From contig NZ_JABBFW010000023.1 of assembly GCF_012927045.1 (NCBI RefSeq), forward strand, positions 20,271 through 84,270: 64,000 nucleotides of DNA, given 5' to 3'. This DNA comes from Azohydromonas caseinilytica. GTDB lineage: Bacteria > Pseudomonadota > Gammaproteobacteria > Burkholderiales > Burkholderiaceae_C. The translations under genes were made by a program, and so were the position numbers. Under the pieces are notes generated by a model. That model was not told the origin of the DNA and searched no databases. It worked only from the letters and a program-made list of their open reading frames with translations. Positions 1-8,550 of the stretch are shown here, piece by piece. How positions within the stretch are numbered: position 1 is the stretch's first letter; each line of letters begins with the position of its first letter.

Positions 1-14
1 CTGGGTGCAACGTC

Positions 15-1013
15 TCAGCGCGCGTCGAACTGCGCGCGCACGAAGCGCCAGACCAGGCGCGAGGCATCGGGCCCGTGCGGGTCGCCGAAGCGCTGGCGCG
101 CGTCGCCGCCGCTCCAGGCGTGGCCCAGGCCCTGCACCTCGCACAGCGTGGCCACCGTGCGGCGCCCGCACTTGTAGTCCGTGACCTGCATCGCGTGGCG
201 CTGGCCGCGCTGCACGGTGCGCCACGCGCCGCACCGGGCGCCGGCCGCCTGCGCCCACAGTTCGGCCGCGGCGGCGGCGTTGCGCGTGGACACCACCCGG
301 TCCGCGCTGCCGTGCAGCACCAGCAGCGGCGGCAACGGCACGCCAGGCTGAAGCGGCAGGCCCAGCGGCACGGTGGCGATGGCGCCATGGCCGAGCATGG
401 CGCGCAGCGCCGTGGCCGAGGAACGGGCCAGGCCCGGCGGCACGCCGGAGTGCATTGCCACCGCGCGGAACAGTTGCGGCCGCCGCACGCCCAGCAGCGC
501 CGCCATGCTGGCGCCGGCCGACAGGCCGGCCACGGCGATGCGCTCCCGGTCCACCGCATGCAGCAGCGCCACCTGCTCGACCGCCGTCGCCAGCGTGGCG
601 ACCTCGGCCAGCGCCTGGCCGCTGCGCGTGTCGTACCAGTTCCAGCAGCCCTGCGGATGGGCCAGGCGGTCCTGCTCGGGGTAGAGCACCATGAAGCCCT
701 CGCGGGCGGCCAGCCGGTTCATGCCCGTGCTCAGCGCGAACTCGCGCGCGTCCTGGCCGCAGCCGTGCAGCATCACCAGCAGAGGCAGGCGCCGGCGCAC
801 GGGCACGGCCGGGCGGAACAGGTACCAGCGCCGCGTCCCGGCCGGCCCCAGCACCGCGCCCTGCAGCCACTCGCCCCGGCCCGGTGGCGGCTGGCGCGCC
901 GCCGCCGCGGCCCGGGCCAGCTCGCGCGTGGTCCGCTCCTGCGCCTGGGTCAAGGCGCGGGCCTGGCGCTTGGCGGCGCGCTGCCACAGCGTGGCAAGCT
1001 TGGTGGCAGCCAT
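15..1013 (-). CDS. PHB-depolymerase-family esterase
   Basis: A 332-residue alpha/beta hydrolase of the Esterase_phd (polyhydroxybutyrate depolymerase-like) family, which hydrolyses polyester or aryl/alkyl ester bonds. The oxyanion-hole stretch LLVMLHGCGQDA is followed by the nucleophile elbow GLSAG (Ser about residue 165), an acidic-residue segment LHGSADRVV and a terminal histidine in GLGHAWSGG. The chosen ATG shares one base with the stop codon of the upstream IclR gene (TGATG), so the two are probably co-transcribed. No clear Sec signal is visible, which fits an intracellular depolymerase or esterase rather than a secreted one. Substrate is inferred only at family level. Confidence 0.85.
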   Translation of the reverse strand: MAATKLATLWQRAAKRQARALTQAQERTTRELARAAAAARQPPPGRGEWLQGAVLGPAGTRRWYLFRPAVPVRRRLPLLVMLHGCGQDAREFALSTGMNRLAAREGFMVLYPEQDRLAHPQGCWNWYDTRSGQALAEVATLATAVEQVALLHAVDRERIAVAGLSAGASMAALLGVRRPQLFRAVAMHSGVPPGLARSSATALRAMLGHGAIATVPLGLPLQPGVPLPPLLVLHGSADRVVSTRNAAAAAELWAQAAGARCGAWRTVQRGQRHAMQVTDYKCGRRTVATLCEVQGLGHAWSGGDARQRFGDPHGPDASRLVWRFVRAQFDAR

Positions 1014-1828
1014 CAGGCCGGCGGCCTTCCCTGCCAGCCCAGCCGCCTGGACATCTCCGCCGCGGCCTCGCGCACCGCCCTGGCCGCGGCGGAGTCCCAA
1101 TCCACGGGCAGATCTTCCTGGTGGCCCAGCGCGGTGATGACCAGCACGGCCTGGCCCTCGTGGTCCAGCACCGGGGCGCTGAAGGCGTTGACGTTGGGGA
1201 TGGGCCGGCCTTCGGCCCGCACCACGCCATGCTGGCGCACGTCCTCGCGCGCCTGCTGCACCAACGCCTCTTCCTCGCGAGTGAGCGCTGCGCCGGGCCG
1301 AGCCGGATCGCCCAATGCCCCGGCCATGGCCGACGCGATGCGCTCGTTCGGCAAGGCGGCGGCAAAGGCGCGTCCGGTGGCGGTGTGCAGCACCGACATC
1401 ACGGTGCCGGCGCGCATCGCCACCAGCAGCGGTTGGCGCGCCTCGATCATGCGCACCACGGTCGGGCCGAAGTTGCCCCACAGCGCCAGCGCCACGGCGT
1501 AGCCCGTCTCGTCCGCCAGCCGCTCCGCGATCGGACCGGCCACGCGCATCGGATCGAGCTGGTGCAGGCAGGTCAGCCCCAGCTGCAGCGCCGCCGGGCC
1601 CAGCGCGTAGCGGCCAGTGTGCGGGTCCTGCTCGATCAGCCCCAGCTTGCCGAAGCTCACCAGGTACGGATGCGCGCGCGCGGGCGGCAAGCCGGCCTGC
1701 CCGGCCAGATCCTTCAGCGACATCGGCCCCGGGTTGGCTGCCAGCACCAGCAGCAGCCGCCCGCCCACCTCCACCGACTGCACGGCGCGCTGGCCGCTCT
1801 CTTCCTGCGCGTTCACGGCTTGAGCCAC
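1013..1828 (-). CDS. IclR-family transcriptional regulator
   Basis: A 271-residue IclR regulator: an N-terminal winged helix (about residues 15-75, SVEVGGRLLLVLAANPGPMS then a recognition segment) and a C-terminal effector-binding domain (VVRMIEARQPLLVAMRAGTV, TATGRAFAA, AFSAPVLDHEG). A GTG start at 1828 is preferred because AGGGAG lies five bases upstream; longer in-frame starts have no ribosome-binding site. It is divergent from the catabolic operon beginning at 1941, with about 110 bp of shared control region, so it most likely regulates that operon in response to a pathway acid (inference). It overlaps the downstream esterase by one base. Confidence 0.88.
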   Translation of the reverse strand: MAQAVNAQEESGQRAVQSVEVGGRLLLVLAANPGPMSLKDLAGQAGLPPARAHPYLVSFGKLGLIEQDPHTGRYALGPAALQLGLTCLHQLDPMRVAGPIAERLADETGYAVALALWGNFGPTVVRMIEARQPLLVAMRAGTVMSVLHTATGRAFAAALPNERIASAMAGALGDPARPGAALTREEEALVQQAREDVRQHGVVRAEGRPIPNVNAFSAPVLDHEGQAVLVITALGHQEDLPVDWDSAAARAVREAAAEMSRRLGWQGRPPA

Positions 1829-1868
1829 GCCATCTCCCTTGAATCCATCAGAGTTTTCCCTATGAGAA

Positions 1869-1910
1869 TGCGTTTGCAAGGAGCAAATACGCAGCCTACA
1901 CTGCAAACGT
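1869..1910. promoter_or_regulatory. Candidate IclR operator in divergent promoter
   Basis: The gap between the IclR gene and the catabolic operon is AT-richer than its surroundings and holds overlapping inverted repeats. TGCGTTTGC (1869-1877) pairs imperfectly with GCAAATACGCA (1883-1893), and GCGTTTGCA (1870-1878) pairs 8/9 with TGCAAACGT (1902-1910). IclR proteins commonly bind such palindromes between divergent genes. Assignment as the operator is inference. Confidence 0.45.
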
Positions 1911-1940
1911 GTTCGTTATAGACAAATCAGTTCGCCAGCC

Positions 1941-2900
1941 ATGAACCCTAGCAAGAAGTTCGCTTCCCAAGCCGACCTGGAAGAAAAGAAGGTCAGCTTC
2001 AGCCAGATCTCCGAGCACGCCTGGGCCTACACGGCCGAGGGCGACCCCAACACCGGGATCATCATCGGCGACGACGCCGTGTTGGTGGCCGACACGCAAG
2101 CCACGCCCGCCATGGCCGCCGACGTGATCCGCCGCATCCGCGAGGTGACGGACAAGCCCATCAAGTACGTGGTGCTCACCCACTACCACGCCGTGCGCGT
2201 GCTGGGCGCCTCGGCCTATGCGCCGCAGCAGGTCATCGCCAGCCAGGACACCTACGACTTGATCGTGGAGCGCGGCGAGCAGGACAAGGCCAGCGAGATC
2301 GGCCGCTTCCCGCGCCTGTTCCGCAACGTCGAGACGGTGCCCGCGGGCCTGACCTGGCCGACCATGGCCTTCACCGGGAAGATGACGCTGTTCCTCGGCA
2401 AGCTGGAGGTGCAGCTGCTGCAGCTCGGCCGCGGCCACACCAAGGGCGACACCGTGGTGTGGCTGCCCCAGGAGCGCACGCTGCTGTCGGGCGACTTGGT
2501 GGAGTTCGACGCCACGCCGTATGCGGGCGACGCCTACTTCAAGGACTGGCCGCAGACGCTGGACAACATCGCCGCGTTGAATCCGCGCGCGCTGGTGCCG
2601 GGCCGCGGCGCGGCGCTGGTGGGCGAGGAGCAGGTACAGGCCGGCCTCGCCGGCACGCGCGCCTTCATCTCCGACCTGTACCAGGCGGTGCAGGCGGGGG
2701 CTGCCGCCGGCAAGGACCTCAAGGCCGTCTACAAGGAGGCCTACGCCCAGATGGCGCCCAAGTACGGCCAGTGGGTGATCTTCGACCACTGCATGCCCTT
2801 CGACGTGACCCGCGCCTATGACGAGGCCACGCAGTACGCCGACCCGCGCGTGTGGACCGCCGAGCGCGACCGCCAGATGTGGGAAGCGCTGGAAGGCTGA
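1941..2900 (+). CDS. MBL-fold protein with altered metal-site motif
   Basis: A 319-residue metallo-beta-lactamase-fold protein: the N-terminal strand pair reads GIIIGDDAVLVADTQATPAM, followed by the position of the metal motif. The usual THxHxDH signature reads THYHAVR here, so the Asp and last His are missing. The later PGHG-type histidine is also replaced (LVPGRGAAL), while GRGHTKGDTVVW and LLSGDLVEF keep their His and Asp. First gene of the operon through 8327. Family members hydrolyse thioesters, lactones or other esters, but with this site metal-dependent catalysis is uncertain. A role in the linked aromatic-acid pathway is inferred from position. Confidence 0.8.
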   Translation: MNPSKKFASQADLEEKKVSFSQISEHAWAYTAEGDPNTGIIIGDDAVLVADTQATPAMAADVIRRIREVTDKPIKYVVLTHYHAVRVLGASAYAPQQVIASQDTYDLIVERGEQDKASEIGRFPRLFRNVETVPAGLTWPTMAFTGKMTLFLGKLEVQLLQLGRGHTKGDTVVWLPQERTLLSGDLVEFDATPYAGDAYFKDWPQTLDNIAALNPRALVPGRGAALVGEEQVQAGLAGTRAFISDLYQAVQAGAAAGKDLKAVYKEAYAQMAPKYGQWVIFDHCMPFDVTRAYDEATQYADPRVWTAERDRQMWEALEG

Positions 2901-3015
2901 TCCGCCTCACTCGCCGCACCTCACCCCTCTTCACCCCAGGAATCAGAAAGCACCGGACGCGCCGCCCGCGGCGCGCCCGTGGGGTCGCTCATCCCTACGG
3001 AATCACGGAGACAAC

Positions 3016-4671
3016 ATGCTCAAGACCTACACGTACCCGAAGTTCGAGTACCGCAAGCCGCCGGAGCTGTCCGGCGCGGCGCCGCGGCGCTACCCGGTGG
3101 TCATCGTCGGCGCCGGCCCGGTGGGCATGACGGCCGCGCTGGACTGCCGCCTGCACGGCATCCCCGTCGTCGTGCTCGATGACGACGACACCGTGTCCGT
3201 GGGCTCGCGCGGCCTGTGCTACGCCAAGCGCACGCTGGAGATCCTGGACCGCGTCGGCGTGGGCGAGCCGGTGGTGAACAAGGGCGTGGACTGGAGCGTG
3301 GGCCGCACCTTCTTCGGCGAGGGCGAGGTCTTCAACTTCGACCTGCTGCCCGAGGCGGACCACAAGCGCCCGGGCATGGTGAACCTGCAGCAGTACTACC
3401 TGGAGCAGTACCAGGTGGAGCGCTGCCAGCAGACCGGCGTCGAGATCCGCTGGAAGAACAAGGTGCTTTCCGTCACGCCCGAGGGCGACCATGTGTCGCT
3501 GCAGGTGGAGACGCCCGACGGCGTGTACGCGCTGGAGACCGACTGGCTGATCGTGTGCGACGGCGCGCGCAGCCCGATCCGCACCATGCTGGGCCTGGAC
3601 ATCGACGGCAAGGTGTTCATGGACCGCTTCCTGATCGCCGACGTGGTGATGAAGGCGCAGTTCCCGGCCGAGCGCTGGTTCTGGTTCGATCCGCCCTTCC
3701 ATCGCAACCAGTCGGTGCTGCTGCACCGCGAGGCCGACGATGTCTGGCGCATCGATTTTCAGCTGGGCTGGAACGTGGACCCGGAGGAGGAAAAGAAGCC
3801 GGAGAAGGTGATTCCGCGCATCAAGGCCATGCTCGGGGACGAGCGCGAGTTCGACCTGGAGTGGGTCAGCGTCTACACCTTCCAGTGCCGGCGCATGGGC
3901 CGCTTCAACCACGGCCGCGTGCTGTTCGCCGGGGACTCCGCGCACCAGGTCTCGCCCTTCGGCGCCCGCGGCGCCAACTCCGGCATCCAGGACACCGACA
4001 ACCTGGTGTGGAAGCTCAAGCTGGTGCTGGACGGCCTGGCGCCCGAGAAGCTGCTGGACAGCTATTCCGAAGAACGGGTGTACGCGGCCGACGAGAACAT
4101 CCTGAACTCGACCCGCTCCACCGACTTCATCACGCCCAAGAGCAAGACCAGCAAGACCTTCCGCAACGCGGTGCTGCAGCTGGCGCAGAAGCACGCCTTC
4201 GCGCGCAAGCTGGTCAATTCCGGCCGCCTGTCCGTGCCCGCGTACTACAGCGGCTCCTCGCTGAACACGCCGGACACGGAAGCCTTTGCGAGCGACATGG
4301 AGCCCGGCGCGGCCATGGCCGATGCCCCGGTACGGGTGGACGGCCGCAACGGCTGGCTGATCGACCAGCTCGGCAACCGCTTCCAGCTGCTCATCTACGC
4401 CGACGACCCGGCCCGCGTGGACCGCGCGCTGCTGGACAGCCTCAAGGACGCGCCCATTCCCGTGGAGGCCGTCGTCGTCTCGCCCCAGGCCGGCGAGCTG
4501 CCTGGCGTGCGGGTGCTGCAGGACGTGAAGGGCCTCGTGGCCTCGCGCTACGACGCCCGCGACGGCAGCGCCTTCCTGTTGCGGCCCGACCAGCATGTGT
4601 GCGCCCGCTGGCGCGGCGCCGATGCCGCCAAGGTGCGCCAAGCCGTGGCCCGCGCCACCTGCAACGCCTGA
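3016..4671 (+). CDS. FAD-dependent aromatic hydroxylase (MhpA/PheA-like)
   Basis: A 551-residue flavoprotein monooxygenase of the FAD_binding_3 family. The dinucleotide-binding GxGxxG is at about residues 32-42 (VVIVGAGPVGMTAAL), the DG motif is in WLIVCDGARSPIR, and the second FAD motif is GRVLFAGDSAHQVSPFGARG. The C-terminal thioredoxin-like domain of this family is present (LIDQLGNRFQLLIYADD). Such enzymes hydroxylate phenolic acids using NAD(P)H and O2. The start at 3016 has GGAG eight bases upstream. The neighbours suggest it makes a dihydroxylated ring for cleavage by the VOC enzyme; the actual substrate cannot be read from sequence. Confidence 0.85.
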   Translation: MLKTYTYPKFEYRKPPELSGAAPRRYPVVIVGAGPVGMTAALDCRLHGIPVVVLDDDDTVSVGSRGLCYAKRTLEILDRVGVGEPVVNKGVDWSVGRTFFGEGEVFNFDLLPEADHKRPGMVNLQQYYLEQYQVERCQQTGVEIRWKNKVLSVTPEGDHVSLQVETPDGVYALETDWLIVCDGARSPIRTMLGLDIDGKVFMDRFLIADVVMKAQFPAERWFWFDPPFHRNQSVLLHREADDVWRIDFQLGWNVDPEEEKKPEKVIPRIKAMLGDEREFDLEWVSVYTFQCRRMGRFNHGRVLFAGDSAHQVSPFGARGANSGIQDTDNLVWKLKLVLDGLAPEKLLDSYSEERVYAADENILNSTRSTDFITPKSKTSKTFRNAVLQLAQKHAFARKLVNSGRLSVPAYYSGSSLNTPDTEAFASDMEPGAAMADAPVRVDGRNGWLIDQLGNRFQLLIYADDPARVDRALLDSLKDAPIPVEAVVVSPQAGELPGVRVLQDVKGLVASRYDARDGSAFLLRPDQHVCARWRGADAAKVRQAVARATCNA

Positions 4672-4687
4672 ACCCAAGGAGCATCCC

Positions 4688-4912
4688 ATGTCGCTCGAAC
4701 TGCAACCCAACTTCAACGAAGCCGGCAAGCGCTACTACCGCGACTTCTCGCCCGGCGACGACTTCTACCAGCTGCTCATCGACATGCACCGCGACCTCAG
4801 CGACGAGCAGAGCGCGCTGGTCAACGCCAAGCTGGTGCTGCTGCTGAGCAACCACATCGGCGACATCGCCGTGCTGCGCGAGGCCATGGCGCTCGCCCGC
4901 GAAGGCGTCTGA
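4688..4912 (+). CDS. DUF2783 small protein
   Basis: A 74-residue acidic helical protein matching the DUF2783 pattern (DDFYQLLIDMHRDLSDEQSA, then KLVLLLSNHIGDIAVLREA). This family is typically encoded next to FAD-dependent aromatic monooxygenases, as here, 16 bp downstream with a good ribosome-binding site. Function is unknown; a subunit or stability partner for the hydroxylase is inferred from constant linkage. No membrane segment, signal peptide or cysteine is visible. Confidence 0.8.
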   Translation: MSLELQPNFNEAGKRYYRDFSPGDDFYQLLIDMHRDLSDEQSALVNAKLVLLLSNHIGDIAVLREAMALAREGV

Positions 4913-4939
4913 AGTTTGAAGACTGACAAGGAAGCCCCC

Positions 4940-5476
4940 ATGCTGATCAGCCAAGTCCACCACGTCGCCTACCGCTGCAAGGATGCGAAGGAAACCGTCG
5001 AGTGGTACGGCAAGCACCTCGACATGAAGTTCGTGCTCGCCATCGCCGAGAACGAGGTGCCCTCCACCAAGGCGCCCGACCCGTACATGCACATTTTCCT
5101 GGACGCGGGCCACGGCAACATCCTGGCCTTCTTCGAGCTGCCCAGCCAGCCGCCGATGGACCGCGACCGCAACACGCCGAGCTGGGTGCAGCACCTGGCG
5201 CTGAAGGTCGATTCGGTGGAGACGCTCATCGCCACCAAGGCGCGGCTGGAGGCCGCCGGCATCGAGGTGGTGGGCCCCACCGACCACACCATCTTCAAGT
5301 CCATTTACTTCTTCGACCCCAACGGCCACCGCCTGGAGCTGGCCGCCGACTGCGGCACGCCCGCGATGATGCAAAAGCTCGACGAGGTGAAGTGGGACAT
5401 GCTGGAGGAGTGGAGCCGCACCAAGCGGGCGCCCAAGCATGCCGCGTGGATGCATGACGGCAGCGCGGCGGCTTGA
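4940..5476 (+). CDS. VOC-family enzyme, candidate ring-cleavage dioxygenase
   Basis: A 178-residue vicinal-oxygen-chelate protein with paired beta-alpha-beta-beta-beta modules. The likely metal ligands sit in VHHVAYRC (N-terminal His), WVQHLALKV (His) and GHRLELAAD (Glu), the 2-His-1-carboxylate pattern of extradiol dioxygenases and glyoxalases. The ATG at 4940 is chosen over an upstream one because it starts directly at the VOC fold. It lies between the hydroxylase and fumarylacetoacetase genes, which makes ring opening the most economical role; a glyoxalase-like isomerase is the alternative. Confidence 0.78.
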   Translation: MLISQVHHVAYRCKDAKETVEWYGKHLDMKFVLAIAENEVPSTKAPDPYMHIFLDAGHGNILAFFELPSQPPMDRDRNTPSWVQHLALKVDSVETLIATKARLEAAGIEVVGPTDHTIFKSIYFFDPNGHRLELAADCGTPAMMQKLDEVKWDMLEEWSRTKRAPKHAAWMHDGSAAA

Positions 5477-5489
5477 GGGCGAGGCCGCG

Positions 5490-6818
5490 ATGTCCCTGCT
5501 CAATGAAACCCACGACCCGGCACTGCGCAGTTGGGTCGCGTCCGCCAACCATGCGGACACCGACTTCCCGATCCAGAACCTGCCTTTTGCCATCTTCCGT
5601 CGCAAAGGCGGTTCGGAGCGCTTCCGCGGCGGCGTGGCGATCGGCGACCAGATCGTTGATCTCGCAGCCGTGGCCGCGGCCGGCGTGTTCGACGGCCCGG
5701 CCGCTGCGGCAGTGCAGGCCGCGGCGCAGGAAAAGCTCAATGCCCTGATGGCGCTGGGCCAGCCGGCCTGGAGCGCGCTGCGGCTGGCACTGTCGCGCGC
5801 GCTGCGCGAGGGCGCAGCCGGGCAGCCGCGGCTGCAGGCCTGCCTGGTGCCGCAGGCTGCAGCCCAGTACGAGGTGCCCGCGCGCATCGGCGACTACACG
5901 GACTTCTATACCTCCGTGCACCACGCCACCAACATCGGCCGGCTGTTCCGACCGGACAACCCGCTGCTGCCCAACTACAAGTGGGTGCCCATCGGCTACC
6001 ACGGCCGGGCGTCGAGCATCGGCGTGTCGGGCCAGGCCTTCAGGCGTCCGCTGGGGCAGAGCATGCCGCCCGGCGCCGCGCAGCCGGCCTTCGGTCCCTG
6101 CAAGCGGCTGGACATCGAGCTGGAACTGGGCGTCTTCATCGGTCCGGGCAACGCGCAGGGCGAGCCGGTGGACATCGCGCGGGCGGAGGAGCACGTCTTC
6201 GGCATCTGCCTGCTCAACGATTGGTCGGCCCGCGACATCCAGGCCTGGGAATACCAGCCGCTGGGGCCGTTCCTGTCCAAGAGCTTCGCCACCACGATCT
6301 CGCCCTGGATCGTGACGCTGGAGGCGCTGGCGCCGTACCGCGTGCCCTTCCAGCGCCCGGCCGAGGACCCGCAGCCCCTGCCTTACCTGGACTCGGCGGC
6401 GAACCGTGAAGGCGGCGCGCTGGACATCCAGCTGCAGGTGGACTTGCGCACGGCGCGCATGCGCGAGGCGGCGCAGGCGCCGGCCACGATCTGCCGCACC
6501 AGCTACCGCCACGCCTACTGGACCGTGGCGCAGATGGTGGCGCACCACACCGTCAACGGCTGCAACCTGCAGCCCGGCGACCTGTTCGGCAGCGGCACGC
6601 TCTCCGGCCCCACGCTGGACCAGGCCGGCGCGCTGATCGAGCTGACCGCGGGCGGCAAGCAGCCGCTGGCCCTGCCCGGCGGCGAGCAGCGCACCTTCCT
6701 GGAAGACGGCGACAGCGTCGTCATCCGCGGCTGGTGCGAGAAGCCGGGCGCGGCGCGCATCGGCTTCGGCAGCTGCGAAGGCACCGTGCTGCCCGCGCTG
6801 CCCACACCGCAGCGCTGA
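5490..6818 (+). CDS. fahA: Fumarylacetoacetase
   Basis: A 442-residue protein of full fumarylacetoacetate-hydrolase length (family about 420-440). It shows the N-terminal SH3-like domain and the catalytic core signatures DYTDFYTSVHHATNIG, IELELGVFIG with metal-binding acidic residues, and NDWSARDIQAWEYQPLGPFL. The family splits fumarylacetoacetate-type 1,3-diketo acids into fumarate and acetoacetate, the last step of homogentisate-type pathways. It begins 13 bp after the VOC gene. No homogentisate dioxygenase or maleylacetoacetate isomerase is visible nearby, so the physiological substrate may be a variant. Confidence 0.9.
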   Translation: MSLLNETHDPALRSWVASANHADTDFPIQNLPFAIFRRKGGSERFRGGVAIGDQIVDLAAVAAAGVFDGPAAAAVQAAAQEKLNALMALGQPAWSALRLALSRALREGAAGQPRLQACLVPQAAAQYEVPARIGDYTDFYTSVHHATNIGRLFRPDNPLLPNYKWVPIGYHGRASSIGVSGQAFRRPLGQSMPPGAAQPAFGPCKRLDIELELGVFIGPGNAQGEPVDIARAEEHVFGICLLNDWSARDIQAWEYQPLGPFLSKSFATTISPWIVTLEALAPYRVPFQRPAEDPQPLPYLDSAANREGGALDIQLQVDLRTARMREAAQAPATICRTSYRHAYWTVAQMVAHHTVNGCNLQPGDLFGSGTLSGPTLDQAGALIELTAGGKQPLALPGGEQRTFLEDGDSVVIRGWCEKPGAARIGFGSCEGTVLPALPTPQR

Positions 6819-6947
6819 GCGTCGGCGCCCCGGGGTGCCACTGCCACCGCCCCACCCCCCGCAATGACCAGGGCGCTCCGCACGGAGCGCCCGGCCCGCA
6901 CTCGACCAAGTCCTGCGCAGGACGGGACTTCTTCACCGGAGACACGC

Positions 6948-8327
6948 ATGACCTCCCGTTCTTCCCCGCCCATCGATATCGGCCACCTGCTGGACGACGG
7001 CCCCTTTTCCCCGATGCAGCGCCTGGTCGTGGCGCTGGCCGCGCTGGCCATCGTCATGGACGGCTTCGACGGGCAGCTCATCGGCTTTGCCATCCCGCAG
7101 ATCATCCAGGAGTGGGGCATCACGCGCGGCGCCTTCGCCCCGGCCGTGGCGGCGGGCCTGTTCGGCATGGCCGTGGGCAGCGCCGGCGCGGGCCTGTTCG
7201 CCGACCGCTTCGGGCGCCGCCTGGCGCTGGCGCTGAGCGTCTTCCTGTTCGGCGCGGCGACCTGCGCCATCGGCTTCGCGCCCGACGTGCCGACCATCGC
7301 CGCGCTGCGCTTTATCGCCGGCCTGGGCATCGGCGGCGCGCTGCCCAGCGCTTCCACGATGACGGCCGAGTTCACGCCCGCGCGGCGCCGCACGCTGGCC
7401 GTGACGGCCACCATCGTGTGCTATCCGCTGGGCGGCATGCTGGCGGGACTCTTCGCCAGCGCCGTGCTGCCGGCCTACGGCTGGCGCGGGCTGTTCTGGA
7501 TCGGCGGCACCTTCCCGATGGTGCTGAGCCTGCTGCTGCTGATGACGCTGCCCGAGTCGCCGCGCTTCCTGGCGCGCCGCGAGAGCGCATGGCCGCGCCT
7601 GCGCCAGCTGTTGGCCCGCATGGACCGGCCGCTGCCCGCGGACACCCGCTTCACCGACGCGGCCGAGGCCAAGGCCACCGGCCGGACGCAAGGCGGCTTC
7701 GCGGCGCTGTTCCGCGGCAGCCTGGCGCGTGACACCCTGGCCCTGTCGGCCGCGTTCTTCATGTGCATGCTGGCCGTGTACAGCGCCTTCAGCTGGCTGC
7801 CGACGATGCTGGCCGCCGAAGGGCTGCCGGTCGCCGTCGCCACCTCGGGCCTGACCGCCTACAACCTGGGCGGCGTGCTGGGCGCGCTGGGCTGTGCCGC
7901 CGCCATCACGCGTTTCGGCTCGCGCCGGCCGCTGCTGTTCAGTTGCCTGGGCGCGGCAGGCAGCGCGCTGCTGATGCAGGGCATCGACGTGAGCGCGCAC
8001 ACGAACTGGCTGATCGTGGGCCTGTGCCTGCACGGGATGTTCGTCAATGCCGTGCAGGCCACGATGTACGCGCTGTGCGCCCATGTCTACCCGACGGCGG
8101 TGCGCGCCACCGGCACGGCCACGGCGCTGTCGCTGGGGCGCTTCGGCGCGATCCTGAGCTCCTTTGCCGGCGCCGCGGTGATCACGGCCGGCGGCGCCGC
8201 CGCGTACCTCGCGATGCTGGGGGTGGCCATGCTGTTCGTGCTGTTCGCGCTGATGGCCGTGCGGCGCCACATCCCGGGCCGGGCACACCAGCCCGCCGCC
8301 GCTCCCGCGCCGGCCGCCTCGCGCTGA
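6948..8327 (+). CDS. MFS aromatic-acid:H+ symporter (AAHS family)
   Basis: A 459-residue 12-helix major facilitator. The first helix carries the AAHS signature [15 protein letters not shown], and the loop 2-3 motif is [10 protein letters not shown]. Members import 4-hydroxybenzoate, 3-hydroxyphenylpropionate, gentisate and related acids. The ATG at 6948 has GGAG upstream and removes an Arg/Pro-rich in-frame extension. As last gene of the operon it presumably brings in the acid degraded by the upstream enzymes. The gap before it (6819-6947) shows no terminator. Confidence 0.87.
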   Translation: MTSRSSPPIDIGHLLDDGPFSPMQRLVVALAALAIVMDGFDGQLIGFAIPQIIQEWGITRGAFAPAVAAGLFGMAVGSAGAGLFADRFGRRLALALSVFLFGAATCAIGFAPDVPTIAALRFIAGLGIGGALPSASTMTAEFTPARRRTLAVTATIVCYPLGGMLAGLFASAVLPAYGWRGLFWIGGTFPMVLSLLLLMTLPESPRFLARRESAWPRLRQLLARMDRPLPADTRFTDAAEAKATGRTQGGFAALFRGSLARDTLALSAAFFMCMLAVYSAFSWLPTMLAAEGLPVAVATSGLTAYNLGGVLGALGCAAAITRFGSRRPLLFSCLGAAGSALLMQGIDVSAHTNWLIVGLCLHGMFVNAVQATMYALCAHVYPTAVRATGTATALSLGRFGAILSSFAGAAVITAGGAAAYLAMLGVAMLFVLFALMAVRRHIPGRAHQPAAAPAPAASR

Positions 8328-8345
8328 CCCCAGCCCGCACCGGGA

Positions 8346-8531
8346 CGGGCCGAGGCGCAGTTCGGCGACGTGGACAAGGTGGTGCGCCAGGTCATCCTGG
8401 CCTCGCAGCCCAACAAGCGCTTCGTCGGGCTCGATGAGCTGGCGCAGGTGGTACTGTTCCTGTGCTCGGAGGCCGCCGCCTCGATCACGGGCACGGCGCT
8501 GCCGGTGGACGGCGGCTGGCCCGCACGCTGA
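8346..8531 (+). pseudogene. C-terminal remnant of 3-hydroxybutyrate-dehydrogenase-like SDR
   Basis: An open frame without a start, ending TGA at 8529-8531, encodes the tail of a short-chain dehydrogenase: [38 protein letters not shown] and a terminal GGWPAR. This closely resembles the end of bacterial D-3-hydroxybutyrate dehydrogenase. About 60 residues remain; the Rossmann nucleotide-binding half and catalytic S-Y-K residues are gone, the upstream sequence being the end of the permease gene. The fragment sits 20 bp before a CoA-transferase gene, the usual partner in ketone-body metabolism, so a deletion probably fused the permease to an older ketone-body cluster. Confidence 0.8.
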
Positions 8532-8550
8532 ACCACCACGGGGAATCGCC

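Noticed and set aside
1..14. Partial gene at the left window edge
   Set aside because: Only 14 bases precede the esterase stop codon; nothing can be supported.
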